64,000 nucleotides of DNA from AV80 sp035536995 (lineage in GTDB: Bacteria; Verrucomicrobiota; Verrucomicrobiia; Chthoniobacterales; UBA10450): assembly GCA_035536995.1 (NCBI GenBank), contig DATLNB010000043.1:1-64000 (forward strand). Direction: 5' to 3'. Every line of letters begins with the position of its first letter. The stretch's first letter is position 1. Below are positions 53,211 to 61,859 of the stretch, one piece after another. The notes under the pieces are model-generated. The model had not been told where the DNA came from and searched no databases. It saw nothing but the letters and a program-made list of their open reading frames with translations. Position numbers and translations under genes: made by a program.

Positions 53211-53936
53211 ATGGCGAATTTTTTTCCACGCTGGACGAACTGGTTGCCGCTCAAGATCACGATCTGCGGCCTGGTCATCGTCGGCGGGCTGACTGGAGCG
53301 ACCTGGTATTACGTCACGCCCAAGTATACGCGGGTCGGTTATACCCCGATCCAGCCCGTCCCGTTCCAGCATGACGTCCACGTCGGCCAGCTCGGGATGG
53401 ATTGCCGGTACTGCCACAGTTTCGTTGACGTCGCGGCGCACTCCAACATCCCGAATACCCAGACCTGCATGGCCTGCCATCAGCAGATCCAAAAGGACAA
53501 CCCGAAGCTCGAGCCGATCCGCGCCAGTTGGAAGACGGGCCAGCCCGTCGAATGGGTCCAGCTCCATCGAACGCCGGATTACGTTTTTTACAATCACGCC
53601 GCGCACGTCAACCGCGGGATCAGTTGCGCGAGTTGCCATGGCCAGGTCAATCGAATGGCGGTAGTGCGCCACGACAAGCCCCACAGCATGGCGTGGTGCC
53701 TCGAGTGCCATCGAAATCCGGAAAATTTTCTGCGGCCCGAAACCCACATCACGAATCTGGATTGGAAACCGGATTGGGAAAAACCGGCTGAATTCGTTGC
53801 GAAATACGGGCAACCGAAAGATGTGACCGAGGATTGGTCGAAAAAGGAAAAGCTCACTCAACAGGAAATCGGGCGAACGTTGAAGGAGCGTTGGAACATT
53901 CAGCCGCCGCTGAATTGCCAGGGGTGCCACCGATGA
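53211..53936 (+). CDS. actA: Alternative complex III subunit ActA, pentaheme cytochrome c
   Basis: The 241-residue protein has one N-terminal membrane helix (ITICGLVIVGGLTGATWYY) and five CxxCH heme motifs: CRYCH, CMACH, CASCH, CLECH and CQGCH. Additional His and Met residues are available as distal ligands. It passes electrons from the quinol-oxidising core of alternative complex III to a periplasmic acceptor. It is the first gene of actABCDEF. Its stop is overlapped by an ATG (ATGA) that opens a bridging frame to actB. Confidence 0.93.
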   Translation: MANFFPRWTNWLPLKITICGLVIVGGLTGATWYYVTPKYTRVGYTPIQPVPFQHDVHVGQLGMDCRYCHSFVDVAAHSNIPNTQTCMACHQQIQKDNPKLEPIRASWKTGQPVEWVQLHRTPDYVFYNHAAHVNRGISCASCHGQVNRMAVVRHDKPHSMAWCLECHRNPENFLRPETHITNLDWKPDWEKPAEFVAKYGQPKDVTEDWSKKEKLTQQEIGRTLKERWNIQPPLNCQGCHR

Positions 53937-54163
53937 GAAGGATGTTTGGCTTCCAGCCTGACTCGGCACGTAGGCTTCCAGCCTGCGCATCGATTTCTCG
54001 ACAGGCGGGACGCCTGTCGGCCGAGACAGGCAAGATGCCTATCTTCAGGAGCACGGCCGTCTCGGCTGTGCGGCGAGCAGGCGTCTCGCCGGCGTCCTTA
54101 TCAATTTATTCGACAGGCGAGACGCCTGTCGGCCACACAGCCGGGACGGCCGTGCTCCTATGA
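53933..54163 (+). CDS. 76-codon bridging frame across the actA/actB repeat region (putative coupling ORF)
   Basis: An ATG overlapping the actA stop (ATGA, with AGGGG 8 bases upstream) opens a frame of 76 codons. It ends with a TGA overlapping the actB ATG (ATGA). The frame crosses a palindrome-rich insert: GGCTTCCAGCCTG twice (53948 and 53973), a near-identical pair of GACAGGCG...CGCCTGTC palindromes (53999 and 54111), and inverted arms containing ACGGCCGT. The first residues (MRRMF) resemble actB's own (MKRIF), so the junction may be a decayed duplication. actB itself has no clear ribosome binding site. Confidence 0.45.
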   Translation: MRRMFGFQPDSARRLPACASISRQAGRLSAETGKMPIFRSTAVSAVRRAGVSPASLSIYSTGETPVGHTAGTAVLL

Positions 54164-57100
54164 AACGCATCTTCGAGCATCCACCGGAAACGCTGACTGG
54201 GAAACGCTATTGGCGGAGCCTGGACGAGTTCAGCGACACGCCGGAATTCCGGGGCTGGCTGGAGCGCGAATTCCCCGCTGGCGCGGCGCAGCTCAACGGC
54301 GACGAGTGGTCGCGGCGCGGGTTCCTCAAATTGATGGGGGCCTCGATGGCCCTGGCGGGGTTCGGCCTAACAAGTTGTCGCCGGCCGGAAGCGCACCTCG
54401 TTCCCTTCACCAAGAGCGTCGAGTGGACGATCCCAGGTAAAGCTTTGTACTACGCGACGGCGATGCCGCGCCGGACCGGCGCCATCCCGCTCATCGCCGC
54501 CACCGTCGATGGCCGCCCGATCAAGCTCGAAGGCAACCCGCTTCACCCGGCGAGCGGCGGCTCCACGGATACGTTTGCGCAGGCTTCGCTTCTGGATCTT
54601 TACGATCCCGCGCGTTCCAAACGTTTTGTCCAGAAAGGCCAGCGCGACGAGAAGGGGAAAAAGGTCGACAGCTTCGACAGCCGCGATCGGGCTGCATTTG
54701 AGAAATATCTCACCGAGCTGACCGGCAAGATCGCGGCAGATGGCGGCGCGGGCCTGGCGTTCCTTGTTGAGGAGGTTCACTCACCGACTCGCGAGCGGCT
54801 CCGGGCCGAGCTGGTCAAGACATTCCCCAAAATGCGGTGGTGCGTTTACGATCCGCTCCTGACCGAGGCGCAGAGTTTCGCTACCCAGCTCAGCTTCGGC
54901 GATAACGCGCGGCTCGTTCCCCGTTTTGAACGGGCGGACGTTGTCCTCGCGCTGGACAGCGATTTCCTCGATTGCGGGGAAGGCGATCTCGCCGGCATCC
55001 GTGCGTTCACTTCCCGCCGCCGCGTCTCTGGGGCGAAGGACGCGATGAACCGGCTCTACGTGGTCGAAAACCGGTACACGCTCACCGGCGCGATGGCCGA
55101 TCACAGACTGCGATGCCCGGCCAGCCAGATCCCAGCGTTTACCCGGGCCCTCGCCGGCAAGATTGCGGTCGCGACGAAGGACCAGGGCCTCGCGTCGACA
55201 ATCGCGACATTGACCGAGCCGGTTAACGCGATGCAGTTCGAGGACGCGTGGGTCACTGAATGCGCGAACGATCTGATGGCCAAACCGGGCGCGAGCCTGG
55301 TGGTGGCCGGGGCGCATCAGCCCGTGGTCGTGCAGCTGATGGTTTACGCGATCAATGCGGCGCTGAAAAATGTCGGCGCCACGGTGATCGTTCGCGAGTT
55401 CATTCGCGCGCCCAAGACCAACAGCATTCTTCAGCTGGCAGGCGAGATTAACGCAGGCCGGATCAAACAGCTTTTCATTCTCGGCGGCGACCCGGTTTAT
55501 AACGCACCGAGAGGAATCACGATCGATCGCGAAACCAAAGCGCCGGTGGATTGGCCCGACCTGCAACGGAAGGTGCCCGATGTCGTCCGCCTCGGTTACT
55601 ATGAGGACGCGACTTCGGAGCTGAGCAACTGGCACGTCCCGGCCGCGCATTATCTCGAGAGTTGGAGCGACGCCCTGACCAACGACGGCGCCTACGTAGC
55701 CATTCAGCCGATGATCCTCCCGCTCTTCGGCGGAATGTCAGAGCTCGACTTGCTTAACGCGGTGCTTGGGCGGCCGAAGGTCGAGGGGCCCGAGCTTGTC
55801 CAGGAAACCTTCCGGGCCAGCGCGCCTCCGGGCGATTTCCAGGCCGCCTGGTCGCAGCTTTTGCGCGATGGATTTGCGACGCATGTCGCGCTGAAAGAGA
55901 AGCCGCCAACGTTCAACGCCAACAACGCCGGCGGCGTCGCTCATACGCTTTGGTCCACGCCTCCGAACCCCACGCTCGACGCGCCCGAGATTGTGCTCAC
56001 CCGGAGCTACAATATCGATGACGGCCGTTACATTAATAATGGATGGCTCCAGGAATTGCCTGATCCGATCACGAAACTGACGTGGGACAACGCCGCCTTG
56101 ATCAGCCCGGCCATGGCGAAACATCTTGGAGTTGCGACCGGCGACCTGATCAACATCGGCATCACCGAAACCACGAAGGACGCGCAGGGCAAAAATATTC
56201 GCCGGGAGCTGGTGATCGCGGCCGTGGTTTCACCGGGACACGCGGATAATTCGATTTCGATTTCGCTCGGTTACGGCCGGAAGAAGACGGGGCCGATCGG
56301 CGAGGAAGCGGGGTTCAATGCCTTCCTCCTGCGGACGAGCTCCAACCCGCATTACATAGCGGTCGATAGTAAGACTGTCGAAGCGATCAGTGTTACCACT
56401 GCGCCGACCGCCGTCCAACCGGCAAGCCCGACCGCGACCACGGCGCCGACCGCGGCACCAAAAGTCCGGGCCCACACCCTTGGCAAATATCCGCTTTCGA
56501 TTACCCAGGACCACTGGAGCATCGAAGGCCGCGGGTTGGTCCGCGAAGCTTCCCTCGAGAAGTACCGCGAAGATCCCGAGTTCGTGAAGAAAATCGCGGG
56601 CGACGAAGAACTCCCGCCGAAGTTACCGTCACTTTACAGTCATCCGCCGCTCAGTGCGGAGCAGCAGTGGGGGATGACGGTGGACCTGAACGTCTGCACC
56701 GGTTGCAGCGCGTGCATTGTCGCCTGCCAGAGCGAGAACAACATTCCAATCGTCGGTAAATTGCAGGTCAGCCACGGCCGCGCAATGCATTGGCTCCGGC
56801 TCGACCGTTATTACGCGAGCGCCAAACCGTTCAACCAGGACCGGGGCGAGTTTCCGGAGGACCCGGAGCTGGTCCACGAACCGATGATGTGCCAGCACTG
56901 CGAGAACGCGCCGTGCGAAACCGTTTGCCCGGTCAACGCCACCGTCCACAGCGAGGACGGCCTCAACGTCATGGCCTACAACCGCTGCATCGGCACCCGG
57001 TATTGTGCGAACAACTGCCCGTTCAAAGTTCGTCGCTTCAATTATTTCGATTACAACCAGCGCCCGATTGGAAAGAAAAAGATCGGGCCGCTTTCGGTTT

Positions 57101-57672
57101 ACCAGGAATACATCGCGCCCTTCACCGAGAAAGGCGCCCCGGACACCGTCAAGCTTCAGAAGAACCCGAACGTCACGGTGCGGATGCGCGGGGTGATGGA
57201 AAAATGCACTTATTGCGTGCAGCGAATCGAGGAAGCCAAGATCGCCGCGCACGTAAAGGCGGGCGCTTCGGACAAGACCCGGATCCCGCGCGACTCGTTC
57301 ACCACAGCCTGCGCCCAGGTCTGCCCAACGGAAGCGATCGCCTTTGGCGACATCAAGGATCCCGAAAGCAAGGTTTCGAAAATCAAAGCGCAGGACCGGA
57401 ATTATCGGCTGCTCGAATACTTGAATGTGAGCACCCGCACCAGCTACCTCGCGCGGATCCGCAATCCAAATCCGAAAATGCCGGATGCGCATCGGATCGG
57501 GGTCGCAAGCCTTGGCCACCACGGTCCAACGCACGCTGAGACAAGCGACTCAACTACCTCCAGCCATGCGCCGAAAGCGCAACACGATTTCAATCAACAA
57601 CAGCATGCCGCGGGAACCCCGGCTGCGTCAGTGTCACCCTCGCCATCCCCCGGCGGACATGAGCACCACTAA
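54160..57672 (+). CDS. actB: Alternative complex III subunit ActB (molybdopterin-like plus 4Fe-4S domains)
   Basis: The 1170-residue fusion protein has an N-terminal ActB region with a Tat-type motif (SRRGFLKLMGASMALAG, about 51-67). The large molybdopterin oxidoreductase-like domain probably lacks the cofactor, as in other ActB proteins. A ferredoxin domain starts near 840 with CTGCSACIVACQSENN, CQHCENAPCETVCPVNA, CIGTRYCANNCPF and CTYCVQRI...CAQVCPTEA. It relays electrons between quinol and ActA/ActE hemes outside the membrane. A His/Ala-rich tail of about 60 residues (residues after 1110) follows. Confidence 0.94.
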   Translation: MKRIFEHPPETLTGKRYWRSLDEFSDTPEFRGWLEREFPAGAAQLNGDEWSRRGFLKLMGASMALAGFGLTSCRRPEAHLVPFTKSVEWTIPGKALYYATAMPRRTGAIPLIAATVDGRPIKLEGNPLHPASGGSTDTFAQASLLDLYDPARSKRFVQKGQRDEKGKKVDSFDSRDRAAFEKYLTELTGKIAADGGAGLAFLVEEVHSPTRERLRAELVKTFPKMRWCVYDPLLTEAQSFATQLSFGDNARLVPRFERADVVLALDSDFLDCGEGDLAGIRAFTSRRRVSGAKDAMNRLYVVENRYTLTGAMADHRLRCPASQIPAFTRALAGKIAVATKDQGLASTIATLTEPVNAMQFEDAWVTECANDLMAKPGASLVVAGAHQPVVVQLMVYAINAALKNVGATVIVREFIRAPKTNSILQLAGEINAGRIKQLFILGGDPVYNAPRGITIDRETKAPVDWPDLQRKVPDVVRLGYYEDATSELSNWHVPAAHYLESWSDALTNDGAYVAIQPMILPLFGGMSELDLLNAVLGRPKVEGPELVQETFRASAPPGDFQAAWSQLLRDGFATHVALKEKPPTFNANNAGGVAHTLWSTPPNPTLDAPEIVLTRSYNIDDGRYINNGWLQELPDPITKLTWDNAALISPAMAKHLGVATGDLINIGITETTKDAQGKNIRRELVIAAVVSPGHADNSISISLGYGRKKTGPIGEEAGFNAFLLRTSSNPHYIAVDSKTVEAISVTTAPTAVQPASPTATTAPTAAPKVRAHTLGKYPLSITQDHWSIEGRGLVREASLEKYREDPEFVKKIAGDEELPPKLPSLYSHPPLSAEQQWGMTVDLNVCTGCSACIVACQSENNIPIVGKLQVSHGRAMHWLRLDRYYASAKPFNQDRGEFPEDPELVHEPMMCQHCENAPCETVCPVNATVHSEDGLNVMAYNRCIGTRYCANNCPFKVRRFNYFDYNQRPIGKKKIGPLSVYQEYIAPFTEKGAPDTVKLQKNPNVTVRMRGVMEKCTYCVQRIEEAKIAAHVKAGASDKTRIPRDSFTTACAQVCPTEAIAFGDIKDPESKVSKIKAQDRNYRLLEYLNVSTRTSYLARIRNPNPKMPDAHRIGVASLGHHGPTHAETSDSTTSSHAPKAQHDFNQQQHAAGTPAASVSPSPSPGGHEHH

Positions 57673-57767
57673 TGAGTAATTGCAGATTTCAAATTTCAGA
57701 TTGCAGATCGCGGGCAGGAACTCGCAGCCAATCTGCAATCTACAATCTGCATTCTGCAATCCCGTAA
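57672..57767 (+). CDS. 31-codon bridging frame through the actB/actC repeat (putative coupling ORF)
   Basis: The frame starts with an ATG sharing one base with the actB stop (TAATG), reads through the whole 7-bp repeat element and ends in TAA one base before the actC ATG (TAACATG). actC has no visible Shine-Dalgarno (GCAATCCCGTAAC precedes it), which favours reinitiation. The peptide begins MSNCRFQISDCRSRAG and is repeat-encoded, so it is unlikely to have its own role. Confidence 0.42.
   Translation: MSNCRFQISDCRSRAGTRSQSAIYNLHSAIP
57679..57760. repeat. Inverted repeat with arms of 7-bp units (GCAGATT/AATCTGC)
   Basis: The left arm (57679-57708) reads GCAGATT TCAAATT and then TCAGATT GCAGAT. 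The right arm (57730-57760) reads AATCTGC AATCTAC and then AATCTGC ATTCTGC AAT. Period 7 is regular and the arms are complementary. The element fills the gap between actB and actC almost completely. Confidence 0.88.
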
Positions 57768-57768
57768 C

Positions 57769-59229
57769 ATGGATTCGGCCAGCACAGTTCCAGACGTGAT
57801 TGAAGGCGAAGCCTCCGCTTCGGTGGAACGGCCGCTTGCCCGCGTCCCGCTGGTTTTAAACCGCCGAAATTTTTCCTGGATCACCGAGCGCATTGCCGGC
57901 GCGGTCGAAGGGACAGCGCCGCGCTGGTGGTGGGTCAGCTTCGCGATCACCTCGATGGTCGCGATGTTCGGGCTCTTTTGCCTGGGCTACCAGATTTCAA
58001 CAGGCGTCGGCACCTGGGGATTGAATCACCCGGTCGGCTGGGCGTGGGATATCACGAACTTCGTGTTCTGGATCGGTATCGGTCACGCCGGGACTCTTAT
58101 TTCCGCGATCCTCTTTTTGCTCCGCCAAAAATGGCGGACGTCGATTAACCGCGCCGCCGAAGCGATGACGCTGTTCGCCGTTATTTGCGCGGCGATTTTC
58201 CCGGGCGTCCACGTTGGCCGCGTCTGGATGGCGTGGTTCCTCGCGCCGTTGCCGAATAATTACGGCATCTGGCCGAACTTCCGGAGCCCGCTCCTTTGGG
58301 ACGTCTTCGCGGTTTCGACCTACTTCTCGGTCTCGGTGCTCTTCTGGTACACCGGCTTGATTCCCGATCTCGCGACCCTTCGCGATCGCGCTACAACCAA
58401 GATCAAAAAGCTTCTCTACGGAATTTTCGCGTTCGGCTGGCGCGGCTCGAATCGCAACTGGCGGCATTACGAGATGGCGTATCTGCTTCTGGCCGGGCTT
58501 TCCACCCCGCTCGTCCTTTCCGTGCATAGCGTGGTGTCATTCGACTTCGCCACTTCCATTATCCCGACGTGGCACACCACGATTTTCCCGCCTTACTTCG
58601 TGGCCGGTGCGATCTTCGGCGGGTTCGCGATGGTGCTTACCCTCCTGATTCCGGCGCGCGCGATCTACAAACTGCAGGACATCATCACCATTCAGCACAT
58701 CGACAAGATGGCGAAGGTGATTCTGCTCACCGGCTCAATCGTAAGTTACGCCTACGCGATGGAGTTCTTCGTCGCCTGGTACAGCGGTAACCAATACGAG
58801 AAGTACGCGTTCTTTAACCGGATCTTCGGCCCTTACTGGTGGTACTGGTGGGTGGGCATGCTTTTCTGCAACGCCCTGACTCCACAGCTCTTCTGGTTCA
58901 AGCGGTTCCGGCACAACATCTACGTCGTTTATTTCGTCTGCATGTGCGTCAACGCCGGCATGTGGTTCGAGCGTTTCATCATCATCGTCGGCGGTCTCCA
59001 CCGGGATTTCCTGCCCTCATCCTGGGGAATGTTTTATCCGACCTGGGTCGATATCTGGACCTTCATCGGCACCTTTGGGATTTTCCTGTCGCTCTTCCTT
59101 CTCTTCATCCGTTACCTGCCGATGATCGCGATGTCGGAAGTGAAGATCGTTTTGCCTGAGGCGAATCCGCACCACGCTTCGCCCGAGGAACACCACGTCG
59201 TCGCCGCCGGCGGAAAGGAGCGCACATGA
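57769..59229 (+). CDS. actC: Alternative complex III subunit ActC (NrfD-like quinol-binding membrane protein)
   Basis: The 486-residue protein has about ten membrane helices. Family blocks include FWIGIGHAGTLISAILFL (helix 2), FPGVHVGRVWMAWFL, HSVVSFDFATSIIPTWHTTIFPPYF and NAGMWFERFIIIVGGL, the NrfD/PsrC quinol-binding pattern. It oxidises menaquinol or ubiquinol and anchors ActB. It ends KERT, and its stop belongs to the first of two 18-bp direct repeats. Confidence 0.95.
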   Translation: MDSASTVPDVIEGEASASVERPLARVPLVLNRRNFSWITERIAGAVEGTAPRWWWVSFAITSMVAMFGLFCLGYQISTGVGTWGLNHPVGWAWDITNFVFWIGIGHAGTLISAILFLLRQKWRTSINRAAEAMTLFAVICAAIFPGVHVGRVWMAWFLAPLPNNYGIWPNFRSPLLWDVFAVSTYFSVSVLFWYTGLIPDLATLRDRATTKIKKLLYGIFAFGWRGSNRNWRHYEMAYLLLAGLSTPLVLSVHSVVSFDFATSIIPTWHTTIFPPYFVAGAIFGGFAMVLTLLIPARAIYKLQDIITIQHIDKMAKVILLTGSIVSYAYAMEFFVAWYSGNQYEKYAFFNRIFGPYWWYWWVGMLFCNALTPQLFWFKRFRHNIYVVYFVCMCVNAGMWFERFIIIVGGLHRDFLPSSWGMFYPTWVDIWTFIGTFGIFLSLFLLFIRYLPMIAMSEVKIVLPEANPHHASPEEHHVVAAGGKERT

Positions 59230-59360
59230 GAAGGTGCTTCTTCTGTAGCCGCTTCGCTGTGCGAAGCGCGGGACTTCGCGTCGATTCGGTCTCTCTCTCA
59301 CGCGGCCCACAGGGCCGCGGCTACAGAAGAGGTCGCAGCCCGAAGGAGCGCACATGAGAA
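59215..59360. repeat. 18-bp direct repeat flanking a REP pair at the actC/actD junction
   Basis: AAGGAGCGCACATGAGAA occurs perfectly at 59215-59232 and at 59343-59360. The first copy holds the actC end and stop, the second the actD ribosome binding site and start. Between them lies an inverted pair of REP-like palindromes (59244-59325): TGTAGCC-GCTTCG-CTGTG-CGAAGC and, reversed, CGCGGCCC-ACA-GGGCCGCG then GCTACA. The layout looks like an insertion with duplication of the target junction. Confidence 0.9.
59226..59357 (+). CDS. 43-codon bridging frame across the actC/actD REP insertion (putative coupling ORF)
   Basis: An ATG overlapping the actC stop (ATGA), with the strong AAGGAG 5 bases upstream, opens 43 codons that run through the whole REP pair. 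It ends KERT-stop with a TGA overlapping the actD ATG (ATGA). The end repeats actC's last residues because of the 18-bp duplication. The frame is open across both palindromes, so coupling could survive the insertion. Whether it is translated is unknown. Confidence 0.48.
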   Translation: MRRCFFCSRFAVRSAGLRVDSVSLSRGPQGRGYRRGRSPKERT

Positions 59361-59908
59361 CGCCCTCCGGAAATAAGGTTTACGGGATGGGCGCCGAATT
59401 CCCGAGCGCGGCGGCCCTCTATGAAGCTGCGAAACGCGTTCGCGATGCGGGCTTCAAACGATGGGACGTTCACTCGCCTTTCCCGATTCACGGCATGGAC
59501 GACGCGATGGGCCTCGGGAAATCGTGGCTCAGCGCTTTTGTCCTGGTCGGCGGTTTCACCGGATTGATGACGGCGGTAATCCTGACCTTCGGGCCTTCAT
59601 CTTTCATTTACCCACTGGTCGTTCACGGCAAACCGGTGGACTGGAAAACGGTGCCCGCCTTTTTCCCGATCATGTTTGAGCTCACGGTGTTGTTCTCGGC
59701 TTTCACCGCATTTTTCGCGATGCTGATCATGAACGGGCTCCCACGCTGGTATCACCCCGTGTTCAACTGGCGCCGGTTCAGCCGCGCGACCAACGACGGA
59801 TTTTTCCTCGTCATAGAAGCTCGCGACCCGCGGTTCACCGAGCTGGAAGCGCGCGAGCTTTTGGAGCAAAGCGGCGGCCGCCACGTCACCATCATCCACG
59901 AGGACTGA
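59354..59908 (+). CDS. actD: Alternative complex III subunit ActD (DUF3341)
   Basis: The 184-residue protein begins with a DUF3341 domain (VYGMGAEFPSAAALYEAAKRVRDAGFKRWDVHSPFPIHGMDDAMGL). Two membrane helices follow (WLSAFVLVGGFTGLMTAVILTF and FPIMFELTVLFSAFTAFFAML) and a C-terminal cytosolic part (RFTELEARELLEQSGGRHVTII). It is a structural subunit next to ActC. The ribosome binding site AAGGAG is inside the second 18-bp direct repeat. Confidence 0.93.
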   Translation: MRTPSGNKVYGMGAEFPSAAALYEAAKRVRDAGFKRWDVHSPFPIHGMDDAMGLGKSWLSAFVLVGGFTGLMTAVILTFGPSSFIYPLVVHGKPVDWKTVPAFFPIMFELTVLFSAFTAFFAMLIMNGLPRWYHPVFNWRRFSRATNDGFFLVIEARDPRFTELEARELLEQSGGRHVTIIHED

Positions 59909-59911
59909 CCA

Positions 59912-60658
59912 ATGCTCCGCGGCTTTTTCCTCATCTTCATTTTGATCGGCATCGCGATCGTTGCCGTGTTCGGATTCCGTGGGCAAACCAGCACCGGTTC
60001 GCCAATCGAAGTTTTCCCCGACATGGTTCGGCAAATGAAAGTGCGCGCCCAGGCGCCGCTGGGATTCTTCGCGGATGGAAGGGGTTCGCGTCCGCCCGTC
60101 GCGGGCACGGTCCCGATCGGTTACGACATGCCGAAGCCGCATACGGAAGCTTCTCCCGGCGCGGCGCCGGTCCCGGGCGAACTGAACGCTCAGCCTCAGC
60201 TCAGTTTCAGCAGCGGCAACGATTACTTTAACACCGGGAAGATGGGAACGAACTGGGGTGACGGTTTTCCGTTGCCGGTGACGGGCGATCTAATGGAACG
60301 CGGCAAGCAACGTTACAACATCAATTGCTCGATCTGTCACGGCCCGACTGCTGCGGGCAACGGCATCACGAAACAGTATGGCCTGGCTACCGTGGTCAGC
60401 CTGCAGGACGAACGAATCCGCAAAATGTCGGATGGCGAAATCTTCAACACGATCACCCACGGCAAGAACACCATGATGGCCTACGGGCCGAACGTTGCTG
60501 TGACCGATCGGTGGGCGATCATCGCGTATTTGCGCGCCCTTCAACGAAGCCAGAACGCCACCGAAGCGGACGTCCCACCCGAGCACCGCGCCGAGCTGGA
60601 TAAGCCGCCGGCCCCGCCTGCCCCTGAGACCGCCCAACCGGAGCCTGCCAAGAAATGA
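59912..60658 (+). CDS. actE: Alternative complex III subunit ActE, monoheme cytochrome c
   Basis: The 248-residue protein has an N-terminal membrane anchor (GFFLIFILIGIAIVAVFGF), ActE-type segments (MVRQMKVRAQAPLGFFADGRGSRPPVAGTVPIGY), one heme motif CSICHGP with a downstream MMAYGPNVAVTDRWAIIAYLRAL that holds the Met ligand, and a Pro/Glu tail. It accepts electrons in the periplasm. The start is 3 bp after actD, and the stop overlaps actF as ATGA. Confidence 0.94.
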   Translation: MLRGFFLIFILIGIAIVAVFGFRGQTSTGSPIEVFPDMVRQMKVRAQAPLGFFADGRGSRPPVAGTVPIGYDMPKPHTEASPGAAPVPGELNAQPQLSFSSGNDYFNTGKMGTNWGDGFPLPVTGDLMERGKQRYNINCSICHGPTAAGNGITKQYGLATVVSLQDERIRKMSDGEIFNTITHGKNTMMAYGPNVAVTDRWAIIAYLRALQRSQNATEADVPPEHRAELDKPPAPPAPETAQPEPAKK

Positions 60659-61857
60659 GCGAACGATCCGATATCGTCCCAACTCCGGAAGGCGAATTCG
60701 TCGAGCCGACGCGTTTCGCGCCGCTCTCCTTTCTCCTGGCTTTGCTCGCGGTTGTCGGGCTGGGGTTGAGCGTCGTCGGGGCGATCGTCTCGCCCAAGCA
60801 ATTCAGCTTTTCGTGGCTCTTCGGGTTCGCGGTTTATTTCACGATCCTGGCCGGCTGTTTCTTCTGGATCATCGTTCACCACGTGGTTGACGCGGAATGG
60901 TCGGTGGTGGTGAGGCGCCAGCTCGAGAACCTCTCGCTCCTCCTCGCTGTCATGGCCCTCTTCTTCATTCCGATCCTGATTTTCCGCCATAATCTCTATG
61001 AGTGGATGAACATCCCGGCCGGCAAGGACCATCTCCTCGATAGCAAACGCGCCTACCTGAATTGGAACTTTTTCCTGATCCGCGCCGTGTTCTATTTCGT
61101 CTTCTTCATCGGCGCCTCTCTCCTCTTCCGACGGTTCTCAATCGCCCAGGATCGCGACGGCAACCCGGGGCATACCATGAAGATGCGCCGGCTCGGGTTC
61201 ATAACTCTGCCGCTCTTTGCCCTTTCCCTAACCTTTGGCGCTTACGACTGGCTGCTGGGGCTCGATTACAAATGGTTCTCGACCATGTGGGGCGTTTATA
61301 TTTTCGCGGGCGCCGCAGGCAGCTCGATGTCCCTCCTTGTCCTGGTCATCACGGCGTTGCGCCGGGCCGGTTATCTCAGGGACGTCATCAACCTGGAGCA
61401 TTACCACACCATGGGTAAGTGGATGTTCGCTTTTACCGTTTTCTGGGCCTACATCGGCTTCAGCCAGTACATGCTCATCTGGTATGCGAACATGCCGGAA
61501 GAGACCGAATATTTCATCCGGCGGAACACGGAGTCGTGGAACGCGCTCAGCCTGTTCCTGGTCATCGGGCGTTTCTTCATTCCCTTCGTCATCCTCCTGG
61601 TCCGGAGCCCGAAGAAGCGGCCCGGGCAGCTTTGCATCATCGCCGGTTGGCTCATTTTGATGCAGATGGTTGACCTCTACATCGTCGTCCTGCCGGCTCT
61701 CCATGGCGCGGGCGTCCACATCAGCATCTGGGATTTCATGCCGCTCCTGGGCATCGGCGGGACCCTGGGCTTCATCTTTCTTTGGCTCGTCCGGCGCAGC
61801 TCCACTTTCCCGAACCGCGATCCGCGCCTGCTGGAATCGCTCCATCTCGTTAACTAA
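60655..61857 (+). CDS. actF: Alternative complex III subunit ActF (NrfD-like)
   Basis: The 400-residue protein has about ten membrane helices, including LFGFAVYFTILAGCFFWIIVHHVVDAEWSVVVRR and the conserved YLNWNFFLIRAVFYFVFF, LGFITLPLFALSLTFGAYDWLLGLDYKWFSTMWGVYIFAGA and FAFTVFWAYIGFSQYMLIWYANMPEE. This is the second quinone-type membrane subunit of ACIII, paralogous to ActC but often lacking quinol binding. It overlaps actE by 4 bp. A small membrane protein gene starts 2 bp after its stop. Confidence 0.94.
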   Translation: MSERSDIVPTPEGEFVEPTRFAPLSFLLALLAVVGLGLSVVGAIVSPKQFSFSWLFGFAVYFTILAGCFFWIIVHHVVDAEWSVVVRRQLENLSLLLAVMALFFIPILIFRHNLYEWMNIPAGKDHLLDSKRAYLNWNFFLIRAVFYFVFFIGASLLFRRFSIAQDRDGNPGHTMKMRRLGFITLPLFALSLTFGAYDWLLGLDYKWFSTMWGVYIFAGAAGSSMSLLVLVITALRRAGYLRDVINLEHYHTMGKWMFAFTVFWAYIGFSQYMLIWYANMPEETEYFIRRNTESWNALSLFLVIGRFFIPFVILLVRSPKKRPGQLCIIAGWLILMQMVDLYIVVLPALHGAGVHISIWDFMPLLGIGGTLGFIFLWLVRRSSTFPNRDPRLLESLHLVN

Positions 61858-61859
61858 CC

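Noticed and set aside
56629..57534. Minus-strand frame (301 codons)
   Set aside because: Antisense to the 4Fe-4S domain of actB, where cysteine motifs prove the plus strand.
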